This document shows positions 33,256-41,982 of a DNA stretch of 64,000 nucleotides, piece after piece. A program made the position numbers and the translations under genes. The notes beneath the pieces were generated by a model that was not told where the DNA came from, searched no databases, and was given only the letters and a program-made list of their open reading frames with translations. This DNA comes from Aquisalimonas sp007126095 (GTDB taxonomy: Bacteria; Pseudomonadota; Gammaproteobacteria; Nitrococcales; Aquisalimonadaceae): the NCBI RefSeq assembly GCF_048323695.1, contig NZ_JBLWFT010000013.1, positions 1 through 64,000 of the forward strand, written 5' to 3'. Within the stretch, counting starts at the first letter, position 1. Every line of letters starts with the position of its first letter.

Positions 33256-33759
33256 TCACGCCGACATCCGTGCCTGCTTGGTCAGCTTCCGGTGCGCGCG
33301 CTTGCGCTTGAGTTCGGAGAGGTGGTCCAGGAACAGTTTGCCGTTGAGGTGATCGACCTCGTGCTGGATGCACACGGCGAGCAGGCCGTCCGCCTCGAAC
33401 TCCTGCGTATCGCCGTTGCCGTCCAGGGCGCGGACGCGGACCCACTCGGCGCGCTCCACCATGTCCTGGTAGCCGGGGATGGATAGGCAGCCTTCCTGGC
33501 CCCGCTCCGCCCCCCGCGTCTCGAGGATCTCGGGGTTGACCAGCACCAGCGGCTCGTCGCGTTCGTCGGAGACGTCAATGACCACCACGCGCTCGTGCAC
33601 GTCCACCTGCGTCGCCGCCAGACCGATGCCGGGGGCGTCGTACATGGTTTCGAGCATGTCGTCGGCGAGCCGACGGATGCGGTCGTCCACGGCATCGACG
33701 GGCTCGGCGACGGTCCGCAGCCGCGGGTCGGGATACTGAAGGATATCGAGTTTGGGCAT
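33256..33759 (-). CDS. def: Peptide deformylase
   Basis: The 167-residue metalloenzyme removes the formyl group from nascent chains. All three family motifs are present: GIGLAATQ (residues 45-52), EGCLSIPG (metal-binding Cys) and QHEVDH (two His ligands and catalytic Glu). A basic C-terminus (KRKRAHRKLTKQ) is usual. The gene is divergent from the LysM gene and probably heads the def-fmt-rsmB-DUF4390-ntrYX-trkAH run. Confidence 0.96.
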   Translation of the reverse strand: MPKLDILQYPDPRLRTVAEPVDAVDDRIRRLADDMLETMYDAPGIGLAATQVDVHERVVVIDVSDERDEPLVLVNPEILETRGAERGQEGCLSIPGYQDMVERAEWVRVRALDGNGDTQEFEADGLLAVCIQHEVDHLNGKLFLDHLSELKRKRAHRKLTKQARMSA

Positions 33760-33891
33760 GGTTTCGTTGCGCAGCGCACACGTTCAGGTTAGCGTAAAGT
33801 CTAGAATCATAAGGGAACCGCAGGCAATCCGAAATAACCGCATGTCGTGGGCCTGTCGCCGCCCGTCAGCAATCGTACAAGGAATTCTTCA

Positions 33892-34917
33892 ATGCGCATC
33901 AGGATGCTCATCGCTGTGATATGCGGGCTGTGGCTTGCCGCCGCGCCACCGGTGGTTGCCGACGACACCTTCCGGGACGATCACCCCGAGCGCTACACGG
34001 TGCAGAGCGGCGATACCCTCTGGGACATTTCCGAGCGCTTCCTGGAGGATGCCTGGCTCTGGCCGGAGATCTGGCACGTCAACCCGGAGATCGACAACCC
34101 CCACCTGATCTTTCCGGGAGATGTGATCGTGCTGGTCTACATCGACGGTGAGCCGCGCCTGACGGTGGAGCGCGGTGAGCGCACGGTGCGCCTCTCCCCG
34201 GAGACGCGCGAGGAGCAGCTCGAGCCGGCGATCAGCACCATCCCCATGGAAGCCATCCGGCCTTTCCTGAACCGCAGCCGTGTGCTGGATGAGGACGTGC
34301 TCGATTCGGCCGCCTACATCATTGCGGGTGAAGACGAACGCGTCATGGCTTCCCGTGGCGATTCCATCTACGTGCGCCGCCTGCCCGACGACCGGCAGGA
34401 GGCCTTTACCATCGTTCGTAAGGGCGAACCGTACGTGGACCCGGAGACGGACGACGTGCTCGGCTTCGAGGCCACCTACGTGGGCGACGCCCGCGTTGTC
34501 AGTCACGGCGATCCGGGCACAGCGCGGGTGGCGTCGAGCAATCGCGAGATTCTGCCCGGTGACCGTCTGGTGGAGACGCCGGCGGACCCCATCCGTACCG
34601 AGTTCCAGCCCCGCGCACCGGAGAGCGATGTGGCGGGCTACATCATTGATGTCATGGATGGCGTGACCCAGATCGGCCAGTTCGACGTGGTGGTGCTCAA
34701 TCGCGGGGAGGAGCACGGGCTGGAAGAGGGGCACGTGCTGGGCGTGTTCCAAGCCGGGCGCGAGATCCGGGACGATATTGCCGGCGAGACCGTGACCCTG
34801 CCGGAGGAGCGGGCCGGTGAACTGATCGTGTTCCGGGTGTTCGACGGGCTGAGCTTCGGCCTGGTCATGCGCGCCGAGCGCGCCATGAACACCATGGATA
34901 TCGTGCGCAAGCCCTGA
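33892..34917 (+). CDS. tsaP: LysM-domain protein, TsaP-like
   Basis: The 341-residue exported protein has a signal peptide (about residues 1-23, MLIAVICGLWLAAAPPVVA). A LysM peptidoglycan-binding domain follows with YTVQSGDTLWDISERFLED and NPEIDNPHLIFPGD. The start at 33892 has AAGGA upstream; the frame extends 15 codons further without a signal peptide. Position next to dprA and divergent from def matches the Pseudomonas locus encoding TsaP, a protein that anchors the type IV pilus secretin. No pilus genes are in the window, so the function is by homology and synteny. The last residues FRVFDGLSFGLVMRAERAM resemble the conserved TsaP C-terminus. Confidence 0.82.
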   Translation: MRIRMLIAVICGLWLAAAPPVVADDTFRDDHPERYTVQSGDTLWDISERFLEDAWLWPEIWHVNPEIDNPHLIFPGDVIVLVYIDGEPRLTVERGERTVRLSPETREEQLEPAISTIPMEAIRPFLNRSRVLDEDVLDSAAYIIAGEDERVMASRGDSIYVRRLPDDRQEAFTIVRKGEPYVDPETDDVLGFEATYVGDARVVSHGDPGTARVASSNREILPGDRLVETPADPIRTEFQPRAPESDVAGYIIDVMDGVTQIGQFDVVVLNRGEEHGLEEGHVLGVFQAGREIRDDIAGETVTLPEERAGELIVFRVFDGLSFGLVMRAERAMNTMDIVRKP

Positions 34918-34922
34918 CCACC

Positions 34923-36038
34923 ATGACCGAGACAGAGGCCTGGCTCGCCCTGGCCCGGGCCCCCGCGATGGGGGCCGGCGTGGCCGAATCGCTGCTTGCT
35001 CGCTACGGGAGCCCCCGCGCCGTGGTCGACGCCGGCGCCGAGGCGCTGCGTGCGGCCGGCGCCACGCGGGCCGTGGCCCGGGATGTCGCCGCACCCGACG
35101 AGGCCGGGATCGCCAGGGATCTGGCCTGGCTCGAGTCCGACCCGGGCCACCACCTGATTCCCCTGCTGGATCCGCGCTACCCGCCGCTGCTGCGTGAAAT
35201 CCCCGATCCGCCGGTGTGCCTGTTCGTCACCGGCGATCCGGATGTGCTCTGCGTGCCGCAGCTTGCGGTGGTGGGCAGCCGGAACGCCACCCCGGGCGGG
35301 CTGGACACGGCCTCCGCCTTCAGTGCCCACCTGGCCGGACGCGGACTGACCATCACCAGCGGCCTCGCACTCGGGGTCGACGCCGCGGCGCACCAGGGCG
35401 CACTGGATGGTGGCGGCTTCACCGTGGCCGTCGTGGCCACCGGCCCGGACCGCGTGTACCCGTCGCGCCACCGGAAACTTGCCCATGCGGTGGCCGCCGG
35501 TGGCGCCCTGGTCAGTGAGTTTCCCTGTGGCACACCGGCGCGGGCCGGCCATTTCCCGCGCCGCAACCGCATCATCAGTGGGCTATCGGTGGGCACGCTC
35601 GTGGTGGAGGCCAGTCCGCGCTCCGGCTCGTTGATCACCGCCCGCTACGCTCTGGAGCAGGGGCGGGAGGTATTTGCCATACCGGGGTCTATTCATAACC
35701 CTCTGGCCCGGGGATGCCATCGGCTGATTCGTGACGGTGCGGCAAAATTGATCGAGCAGGCGGACGAAATCCTCGAGGAACTGCCGGCTCTGCTCCGTCC
35801 GCCGGAGCCCGTCGACACCGGCGCTGCGGACGCTGACGAAACGGGGGCTGCAGCCCTTGATCCCGAGCACGAAAAGGTGCTCGAGGCGGTGGGTTACGAC
35901 CCGGTTCCCCTGGACACCGTGTTGCAACGCACCGGATTGACGCCCGATGTGGTTTCCTCCATTCTTCTGATACTGGAATTGTCCGGTCGTGTAACGGCAA
36001 TGCCCGGCGGTCGCTATGTCCGGGCGGGAAGAGATTGA
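34923..36038 (+). CDS. dprA: DNA-processing protein DprA (Smf)
   Basis: The 371-residue protein protects incoming single-stranded DNA and loads RecA in natural transformation. An N-terminal helical region is followed by the Rossmann-like core with LAVVGSRNATPGG, TITSGLALGVDAAAHQGAL, FPRRNRIISGLS and SGSLITARYALEQGREVFA. A C-terminal winged-helix segment covers about residues 305-368. It lies 5 bp after tsaP and overlaps smg by one base (TGATG). It is present in many non-competent species, so competence is not implied. Confidence 0.94.
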   Translation: MTETEAWLALARAPAMGAGVAESLLARYGSPRAVVDAGAEALRAAGATRAVARDVAAPDEAGIARDLAWLESDPGHHLIPLLDPRYPPLLREIPDPPVCLFVTGDPDVLCVPQLAVVGSRNATPGGLDTASAFSAHLAGRGLTITSGLALGVDAAAHQGALDGGGFTVAVVATGPDRVYPSRHRKLAHAVAAGGALVSEFPCGTPARAGHFPRRNRIISGLSVGTLVVEASPRSGSLITARYALEQGREVFAIPGSIHNPLARGCHRLIRDGAAKLIEQADEILEELPALLRPPEPVDTGAADADETGAAALDPEHEKVLEAVGYDPVPLDTVLQRTGLTPDVVSSILLILELSGRVTAMPGGRYVRAGRD

Positions 36039-36514
36039 TGAAGGAAAACGTGTTCGACGTCTTGATGTATCTGTTCGAGAACTACTTCTACGACGACGAA
36101 CCGCAACCAGATCGGGACTCCCTCGAAGGTGAGCTGTTCGAGGCCGGGTTTCACCCCGGCGAGGTGCGTCGCGCGTTCGCCTGGCTCGAGGATCTCGCGG
36201 ACTCGCGTGATCTCGTCGGCGCAACGGCCCTCAGTGGAAGCCGCTCGATCCGGCTTTTCACGGATCGCGAAAGCGCCAAGCTGGATCAGGAATGCCGCGG
36301 ATTCATCCTCTTCCTCGAGCAGATTGGCGTGCTGACGCCGGTGAGTCGTGAAGTCATCATTGACCGGGCCATGGCGCTGGATGACGAGGACGTCGATCTG
36401 GACCAGGTCAAATGGGTGACGCTGATGGTGCTGTTCAACCAGCCGGGCCAGGAAGAGGCCTACGCGTGGATGGAGAACTATCTGTTTGACAACCCCATGC
36501 ACCTGATCCACTAG
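36038..36514 (+). CDS. smg: Smg protein (DUF494)
   Basis: The 158-residue acidic cytoplasmic protein begins with MKENVFDVLMYLFENYF, the Smg/DUF494 signature. The ATG at 36038 shares one base with the dprA stop, which supports this start over a TTG one codon upstream. Smg is widely conserved next to dprA and topA, but its biochemical role is poorly defined. The length is normal. Confidence 0.93.
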   Translation: MKENVFDVLMYLFENYFYDDEPQPDRDSLEGELFEAGFHPGEVRRAFAWLEDLADSRDLVGATALSGSRSIRLFTDRESAKLDQECRGFILFLEQIGVLTPVSREVIIDRAMALDDEDVDLDQVKWVTLMVLFNQPGQEEAYAWMENYLFDNPMHLIH

Positions 36515-36532
36515 GCCGGGGGATTTGCGCCG

Positions 36533-36555
36533 CGGCCGGTGCATGGCACCGGCCG
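36533..36555. other. Strong hairpin between smg and topA
   Basis: CGGCCGGTGC (36533-36542) and GCACCGGCCG (36546-36555) form a perfect 10-bp stem with an ATG loop, 19 bases past the smg stop. No T-run follows directly. It may end or stabilise the dprA-smg transcript before topA. Confidence 0.45.
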
Positions 36556-36623
36556 GTCCGGCTGGCAATCGCCCACAACCCACTCCGGAACGAGTGCCCT
36601 GCCCTGCGGGGTTTTATTTTGCC

Positions 36624-38984
36624 ATGAGCAAGCATCTGGTCATCGTCGAATCGCCGGCGAAAGCGAAAACCATCGAGAAGTATCTCGGCAAGGAGTACCA
36701 GGTCATGGCCTCCTACGGCCATGTGCGGGACCTCGTGCCCAAGGAAGGGGCCGTGGATCCGGCCAATGACTTTGCCATGCGTTACGCGGTCATCGACCGT
36801 AACAAGAAGCATGTGGATGCCATTGCCAAGGGGCTGAAGAACGCCGACTCCCTGTTTCTGGCCACTGACCCGGACCGCGAGGGCGAGGCCATCTCCTGGC
36901 ATCTCTATGAACTCCTGCGTGAGAAGGGGTTGCTCAAGGACAAGACCGTGCGCCGGGTGGTGTTCCACGAGATCACCAAGCGGGCGATCCAGGACGCCAT
37001 CGAACACTCCCGCGACCTGTCCATGGATCTGGTCAACGCCCAGCAGGCGCGCCGTGCGCTTGATTATCTCGTGGGGTTCAACCTTTCGCCGCTGCTGTGG
37101 CGCAAGATTCACCGCGGTTTGTCGGCCGGGCGCGTGCAGTCGCCGGCGTTGCGGATGATCTGCGAGCGCGAGGAAGAGATCGAGGCGTTCGAGCCCCAGG
37201 AGTACTGGACCGTCGAGTCCGACCTGAAGAAGGAAGAGCAGCCGTTTCAGGCGCGCCTGACCCACTTCGAGGGCGAGAAGCTTGAGCAGTTCACGATCAA
37301 CAACGAAACCCGCGCCACCGAGGTGGAAAAGGCACTGAATGCCGCCGGGCAGGACGGTCTGCCGGTCAGAAAGATTGATCGCAAACAGCGCCGGCGGAAT
37401 CCGGCGGCGCCCTTCACCACCTCGACCCTGCAGCAGGAGGCGTCACGCAAGCTCGGTTTTGGCGCGCAGCGCACCATGCGTGTGGCGCAGCAGCTCTATG
37501 AGGGGATCGACACCGGCGGTGGCGCCGTGGGCCTGATCACCTATATGCGTACCGACTCCGTCGCGCTGGCCCAGGAAGCGGTGCAGGAGATGCGGAGCGT
37601 GATCCAGGAGCGTTTCGGCGCCGACAAGGTGCCGGACAGCCCGCAGGTCTACAAGACCAAGGCCAAGAACGCGCAGGAGGCCCATGAGGCCGTACGTCCC
37701 ACTTCCGCGGCGCGGCACCCGGACGATCTCAAGGGGCAGCTCAGCGACGACCAGAGGCGGCTCTATGAGCTGATCTGGAAACGGGCCATGGCGTCGCAGA
37801 TGAAGCACGCCACAATCAATACCGTGGCGATCGATCTGGAGTGTGGCGAAGGCAACATGTTCCGCGCCAACGGCTCCACCGTGGCCGATCCCGGCTTCAT
37901 GGCCGTGTATCAGGAAGGAACGGATGATGCCAAGGGGCCCGGTGACAGCAAGGACCGCATCCTGCCCGATATGAAAGAGGGTGACGTGGTCGATCTGGTC
38001 GCGATCCGCCCGGAGCAGCACTTCACCGAGCCACCGCCGCGCTACAGCGAAGCCAGCCTGGTGCGTACGCTGGAGGAGTACGGCATCGGCCGTCCTTCCA
38101 CGTACGCCAACATCATCTCCACGCTGGTGAGCCGCGAGTATGTGGAGCTGGACAACAAGCGCTTCCACCCCACGGCCATCGGCCGCGTGGTGAACAAGTT
38201 CCTGACGGATCATTTTACCCAGTACGTGGACTACGACTTCACGGCGCGGCTGGAGGACGAGCTCGACGAGATATCCCTCGGCCAGAAGGACTGGGTGCCG
38301 CTGCTGCGGGACTTCTGGGAGCCCTTCAAGGCCCGCGTCGAGGAAAAGAAGGACATCTCCAGAGAGGAGGTGGTGCAGGCGCGGGAGCTCGGCACCGACC
38401 CCAAGACGGGCAAGCCGGTGCAGGTCCGTGTCGGCCGCTTCGGTCCGTTCGTGCAGCTCGGTACCAAGGACGACGACGAGAAGCCCCGCTTTGCCGGGCT
38501 GCGTCCGGGGCAGCGTATGGACGACATCACCCTGGATGAGGCCCTGACGCTGTTCCAGTTGCCGCGGGACCTCGGCGAGACCGACGAGGGTGAGCCGCTG
38601 CAGGCCAGCATCGGCCGCTTCGGGCCGTACGTGAAGTACGGCAGCAAGTTCGTCTCGCTGAAAGAAGACGATCCCTACACCATCACCCCGGAGCGGGCGA
38701 AGGAAGTGGTCGCCGAGAAGAAAAAGGAAGACGCCAACCGCATCATCAACGAGTTCGAGGGTGGTATCCGCGTGCTCAAGGGGCGGTACGGGCCGTACGT
38801 CACCGATGGCAAGAAGAACGCCAAGATCCCCAAGGACGTGGAGCCCGAGAGCCTCGATCTGGCGGCCTGTCAGGAGTTGATCGCCAAGGCGCCGGAACGC
38901 AAGGGGCGCCGTAAGGGCGGCACCACCAGCAAGAGTGCCAACGCCAAGGGCACGACCAGGAAACGCACCTCGAAGAGCAGCTGA
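36624..38984 (+). CDS. topA: DNA topoisomerase I
   Basis: The 786-residue type IA topoisomerase relaxes negative supercoils. The start at 36624 gives MSKHLVIVESPAKAKTIEKY; the frame is open 33 codons further upstream without similarity. The TOPRIM domain has VIVESPAKAK and ATDPDREGEAISWH. The active-site Tyr307 is in LITYMRTDS. The C-terminal part holds three repeats with VGRFGPFV, IGRFGPYVKYG and LKGRYGPYVTDGKK. A Lys/Ser/Thr-rich basic tail follows. The Cys4 zinc fingers of the E. coli enzyme are absent. The ATG of tsaC follows the stop by one base. Confidence 0.96.
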   Translation: MSKHLVIVESPAKAKTIEKYLGKEYQVMASYGHVRDLVPKEGAVDPANDFAMRYAVIDRNKKHVDAIAKGLKNADSLFLATDPDREGEAISWHLYELLREKGLLKDKTVRRVVFHEITKRAIQDAIEHSRDLSMDLVNAQQARRALDYLVGFNLSPLLWRKIHRGLSAGRVQSPALRMICEREEEIEAFEPQEYWTVESDLKKEEQPFQARLTHFEGEKLEQFTINNETRATEVEKALNAAGQDGLPVRKIDRKQRRRNPAAPFTTSTLQQEASRKLGFGAQRTMRVAQQLYEGIDTGGGAVGLITYMRTDSVALAQEAVQEMRSVIQERFGADKVPDSPQVYKTKAKNAQEAHEAVRPTSAARHPDDLKGQLSDDQRRLYELIWKRAMASQMKHATINTVAIDLECGEGNMFRANGSTVADPGFMAVYQEGTDDAKGPGDSKDRILPDMKEGDVVDLVAIRPEQHFTEPPPRYSEASLVRTLEEYGIGRPSTYANIISTLVSREYVELDNKRFHPTAIGRVVNKFLTDHFTQYVDYDFTARLEDELDEISLGQKDWVPLLRDFWEPFKARVEEKKDISREEVVQARELGTDPKTGKPVQVRVGRFGPFVQLGTKDDDEKPRFAGLRPGQRMDDITLDEALTLFQLPRDLGETDEGEPLQASIGRFGPYVKYGSKFVSLKEDDPYTITPERAKEVVAEKKKEDANRIINEFEGGIRVLKGRYGPYVTDGKKNAKIPKDVEPESLDLAACQELIAKAPERKGRRKGGTTSKSANAKGTTRKRTSKSS

Positions 38985-38985
38985 C

Positions 38986-39534
38986 ATGGACCTCACCCTG
39001 TTGCCCGCCATGCGCGTGTTGAACGGGGGTGGGCTGATCGCCTATCCCACCGAGGCCGTCTTCGGCCTGGGGTGCGACCCGCTGAATCGCGGGGCCGTCG
39101 AGCGCCTTCGTCGCCTGAAAGGCCGGCCGCGCGGCAAGGGGCTGATTCTCATCGCCAACCGGATCGACGCCGTAATGCCGTACCTGGCGGCAACGCCGGC
39201 GCAGCTTGACCAGGCCATGGCCACATGGCCCGGTCCGGTGACCTGGGTTCTGCCGTGTCGCTCCGATGTGCCCGTGTGGCTCACCGGCGGCCGGCGTACG
39301 GTGGCGGTGCGTGTGACGGATCATGCCCTGGCGGCACGCCTCAGCGACTGTTTCGGTGACGCGCTGGTGTCCACCAGCGCCAATCGCCGTGGCGCGCAGC
39401 CGGCGCGCACCGCCACCGAAGCGCGGTGGCGGCTGGGCCGCCACGTGGATCATGTGGTCCACGGCGCCACGGGAGGGCGGGCACGCCCCTCCGAGATCCG
39501 GGACGGCACCACCGGCGCCACGCTGCGACGCTGA
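38986..39534 (+). CDS. tsaC: Threonylcarbamoyl-AMP synthase TsaC
   Basis: The 182-residue YrdC-domain protein makes threonylcarbamoyl-AMP for the t6A37 modification of ANN-decoding tRNAs. Motifs include GGGLIAYPTEAVFGLGCDP, RRLKGRPRGKGLILI and DALVSTSANRRGAQPA. The short form lacking a Sua5 domain fits TsaC. The start at 38986 lies one base past the topA stop. The order topA-tsaC-hemF is partly shared with Pseudomonas, where tsaC also precedes hemF. Confidence 0.93.
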   Translation: MDLTLLPAMRVLNGGGLIAYPTEAVFGLGCDPLNRGAVERLRRLKGRPRGKGLILIANRIDAVMPYLAATPAQLDQAMATWPGPVTWVLPCRSDVPVWLTGGRRTVAVRVTDHALAARLSDCFGDALVSTSANRRGAQPARTATEARWRLGRHVDHVVHGATGGRARPSEIRDGTTGATLRR

Positions 39535-39574
39535 TGGTTCGCAGTGAGCGGCAAGAACGAATCGGAGCATCGTA

Positions 39575-40492
39575 ATGAGTGATCCCGCACCGGATGCCGT
39601 CAAGGCCTACCTGCTGGGCCTGCAGGATGCGCTGTGTGAGGCGCTTGAGAGCGAGGACGGCCGTGGCCGTTTCCAGCAGGATGCCTGGGTGCGCGAGGAA
39701 GGCGGCGGCGGCCGGTCCCGGGTGATGTACCAGGGCGACGTCTTCGAGCAGGCGGGCATCAATTTCTCCCATGTCCACGGGGCGAGCCTGCCGGCGGCGG
39801 CCACGGAGCGCCGGCCCGCCCTCAGCGGCCGCAGCTTTCAGGCCATGGGCGTGTCGCTGGTCATCCATCCCCGCAACCCCTACGTGCCCACGGCGCACGC
39901 CAATGTCCGTTTCTTCATCGCGGAACGGGACAACGCGAAGCCCGTGTGGTGGTTCGGCGGCGGATTCGACCTGACGCCCTACTACGGCTTCGACGAGGAC
40001 TGCCGGCACTGGCACCAGGTGGCCTGCGACGCGTGTGCGCCGTTTGGCGAAGATGTCTATCGCCGCTACAAGCAGTGGTGCGACGAGTACTTCCACCTGC
40101 CCCACCGGAATGAGCAGCGTGGTGTCGGCGGTCTGTTCTTCGACGACCTCGACGAGTGGGGCTTCGAACAGTGCTTTGCCTTCATGCGCTCCGTGGGCGA
40201 TCACTTCGAGCCTGCCTACCTGCCCATTGTCCGGCGCCGCCAAGCGACGCCCTACGGGGATCGTGAAAGGCAGTTTCAGCTCTACCGGCGCGGGCGCTAC
40301 GTGGAGTTCAACCTGCTTTTCGATCGCGGCACCAAGTTCGGCATCCAGTCCGGTGGCCGGACCGAATCCATTCTCATGTCGCTGCCGCCGCTCGCGCGCT
40401 GGGAGTACGGGCATACGCCTGAGCCGGGCTCGCCCGAGGCGGAGCTGTCCAGCCGGTACCTGACGCCACGAGAGTGGGTGGACGACGCATAG
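39575..40492 (+). CDS. hemF: Coproporphyrinogen III oxidase, oxygen-dependent
   Basis: The 305-residue enzyme converts coproporphyrinogen III to protoporphyrinogen IX in haem synthesis using O2. Diagnostic stretches are FEQAGINFSHVHGASLP, NPYVPTAHANVRFF, WWFGGGFDLTPYYGFDED and VEFNLLFDRGTKFGIQSGGR. The length is that of the family. Presence of the aerobic form implies oxic growth. GGAG lies before the ATG. Followed by an unknown gene 64 bp downstream. Confidence 0.96.
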   Translation: MSDPAPDAVKAYLLGLQDALCEALESEDGRGRFQQDAWVREEGGGGRSRVMYQGDVFEQAGINFSHVHGASLPAAATERRPALSGRSFQAMGVSLVIHPRNPYVPTAHANVRFFIAERDNAKPVWWFGGGFDLTPYYGFDEDCRHWHQVACDACAPFGEDVYRRYKQWCDEYFHLPHRNEQRGVGGLFFDDLDEWGFEQCFAFMRSVGDHFEPAYLPIVRRRQATPYGDRERQFQLYRRGRYVEFNLLFDRGTKFGIQSGGRTESILMSLPPLARWEYGHTPEPGSPEAELSSRYLTPREWVDDA

Positions 40493-40526
40493 AGACAAGC
40501 TGGGACTGCAGGGCCAAAGCACACTG

Positions 40527-40551
40527 ACCTCCGAGCTGAAAGCGCGGAGGT
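40527..40551 (+). promoter_or_regulatory. Hairpin covering the ribosome site of the next gene
   Basis: ACCTCCG (40527-40533) pairs with CGGAGGT (40545-40551). The second arm contains the GGAGG ribosome site of the gene starting at 40557. An inner GC/GC pairing extends the stem with one mismatch. The structure could mask translation initiation. Confidence 0.5.
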
Positions 40552-40556
40552 GTGCC

Positions 40557-41288
40557 ATGGCCCGAGCTGCCCCTGTTGCGACCCTGCACCGGGTCGATCT
40601 TGCCCTGGTGATCCGGCATCTCACCGGGTGCCCGGAGTCGGCCCGTGATTGCATCGGGGCCCGCCACCGCCGGATTTTGCAGGTGTATTGCGCGGGCTGG
40701 TGTGAGGACGGCCCGTTTGCCTGCCTGATCCGGGAACCGGACGGGGGCGCGGCGACCACCTGGTTCGGCGCAGGGGAACAGCCGTTCTCCCCGGAGCTGC
40801 TGCGTATCATCCGCCTCAAGGCCCTGCGTCGGCCACCCGATGCCGTCTGGCACCATCCCTACCCTCTGGAGAGTGCATCCGATTACCAGGCCCAGGACGC
40901 GGTGCTGAAGCGCCACCTTGCCGAGCATGCGTGCCAAGCGGGCTGGGCCGGATTCGGCGCGGATGCGCCAGTGGAGGTGGATGTGAAAGGCGCCACGGCC
41001 GTGCCCTCCCAGTCCCCCGCCCGCCCCTCCTGCCCACAGCCACCGCTACTGCAGGAGGCGCCCGCACAGCGACTCTGGGCGCCGGACCCGGATGCGCCGC
41101 CGGCGCGCATCCGGGTATTCCCCGGATTCGTGGATTACCGGGGCCGCCGGTTTCGGGTCACCGGGCGTGACCAGCCTGACCCGCGTGACGAGGGGCTCAC
41201 CATGGAGTATCGGGCCGATGACGCCGCCTCGCCCGCTCTGCTGTGGTTGCGCGAGGGCGGCCGCGTGGCTCGCGAGTGTGACCGGTGA
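40557..41288 (+). CDS. Uncharacterised protein
   Basis: The 243-residue protein is not recognised. No signal peptide or transmembrane helix is seen. The N-terminal half has some Cys and His (CAGWCEDGPFACLIREPDGG) and WFGAGEQPFSPELLRIIRLKALRRPPD. The middle (about residues 145-185) is Pro/Ala-rich and low complexity. The C-terminal part contains IRVFPGFVDYRGRRFRVTGRD. A strong GGAGG precedes the ATG but lies inside a hairpin. Composition matches the neighbouring genes. It follows hemF on the same strand. The Cys/His content hints at metal binding, but that is only a suggestion. Confidence 0.65.
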   Translation: MARAAPVATLHRVDLALVIRHLTGCPESARDCIGARHRRILQVYCAGWCEDGPFACLIREPDGGAATTWFGAGEQPFSPELLRIIRLKALRRPPDAVWHHPYPLESASDYQAQDAVLKRHLAEHACQAGWAGFGADAPVEVDVKGATAVPSQSPARPSCPQPPLLQEAPAQRLWAPDPDAPPARIRVFPGFVDYRGRRFRVTGRDQPDPRDEGLTMEYRADDAASPALLWLREGGRVARECDR

Positions 41289-41557
41289 GCCGCTGAACCC
41301 CGGTGCGTGCGTCTCTGTGCTGGCCCCGACCGGGTGGTTGATGGCATCCTTTATCACTGGTATCAGGGCCGGAACTCCCCTGTGCGGGGATGGTCGGACG
41401 TTTAAGGCGCTCGTGGATCCTGCGCGGGGCGGCCTTAAGGTCCGGGCACGGATGTCTGCGGCGCGCGCCGGCCTCACTCGTCCTCCGCCGCGCTGGCGCG
41501 GTGGTTCGGGTAGCACCAGATTTACCAAATCCAATAAGCAACCCACGAGGATTCATC

Positions 41558-41872
41558 ATGACGCAACCAACTGATACGAGTCGTCGCAAGTTCCTGAAAA
41601 CCGGCGCGATGGCGGTGGCCGCGCTGCCTCTGAGCACGTTGATCCACCAGCGGGACGTGCGTGCCATGGCCAAAGCTGAGGATGGCCACGCCCACCACTA
41701 CGTCAACGATGCCGCGGACGCGGATCACGAGAGTTACGAGGACGGTCAGCGTTGTGACAACTGCGCCTTCTGGGCGGGTGAGAGTGACAACGGCTGGGGT
41801 GAGTGCCATCACCCGGACTTCGCCGACGTGCTTGTTAAAGACAAGGGCTGGTGCAGCGTCTGGGCTGGTTGA
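41558..41872 (+). CDS. High-potential iron-sulfur protein (HiPIP)
   Basis: The 104-residue precursor of a periplasmic [4Fe-4S] electron carrier has a twin-arginine signal, SRRKFLKTGAMAVAAL (residues 8-23). The four cluster cysteines are Cys66, Cys69, Cys83 and Cys99, spaced C-X2-C-X13-C-X15-C as in HiPIPs, with the usual aromatic shell (FW, GW). The start at 41558 places the RR motif correctly and has ACGAGG upstream; the frame extends 56 codons further without meaning. HiPIPs shuttle electrons from bc1 complexes in purple and many halophilic proteobacteria. A terminator follows. The 269 bp before it hold no recognised feature. Confidence 0.95.
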   Translation: MTQPTDTSRRKFLKTGAMAVAALPLSTLIHQRDVRAMAKAEDGHAHHYVNDAADADHESYEDGQRCDNCAFWAGESDNGWGECHHPDFADVLVKDKGWCSVWAG

Positions 41873-41897
41873 ACGGTCGCTGAACCGGATGTGCTGA

Positions 41898-41921
41898 AGC
41901 CCTCCTCATGGAGGGCTTTTT
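41898..41921 (+). terminator. Intrinsic terminator after HiPIP
   Basis: AGCCCTCC (41898-41905), loop TCAT, GGAGGGCT (41910-41917) form an 8-bp stem running into five T. It lies 26 bp after the HiPIP stop and is oriented with it. Confidence 0.9.
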
Positions 41922-41982
41922 CGTTGGCGCCGGCGGTGTCTGGACCGTGCCATACTGCTGGACTGCGATAGCAGGGGGGCTC

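Noticed and set aside
41289..41557. Longer HiPIP protein starting at 41390
   Set aside because: The extra 56 residues would bury the twin-arginine signal internally. The ATG at 41558 has a ribosome site and gives a correct Tat signal.
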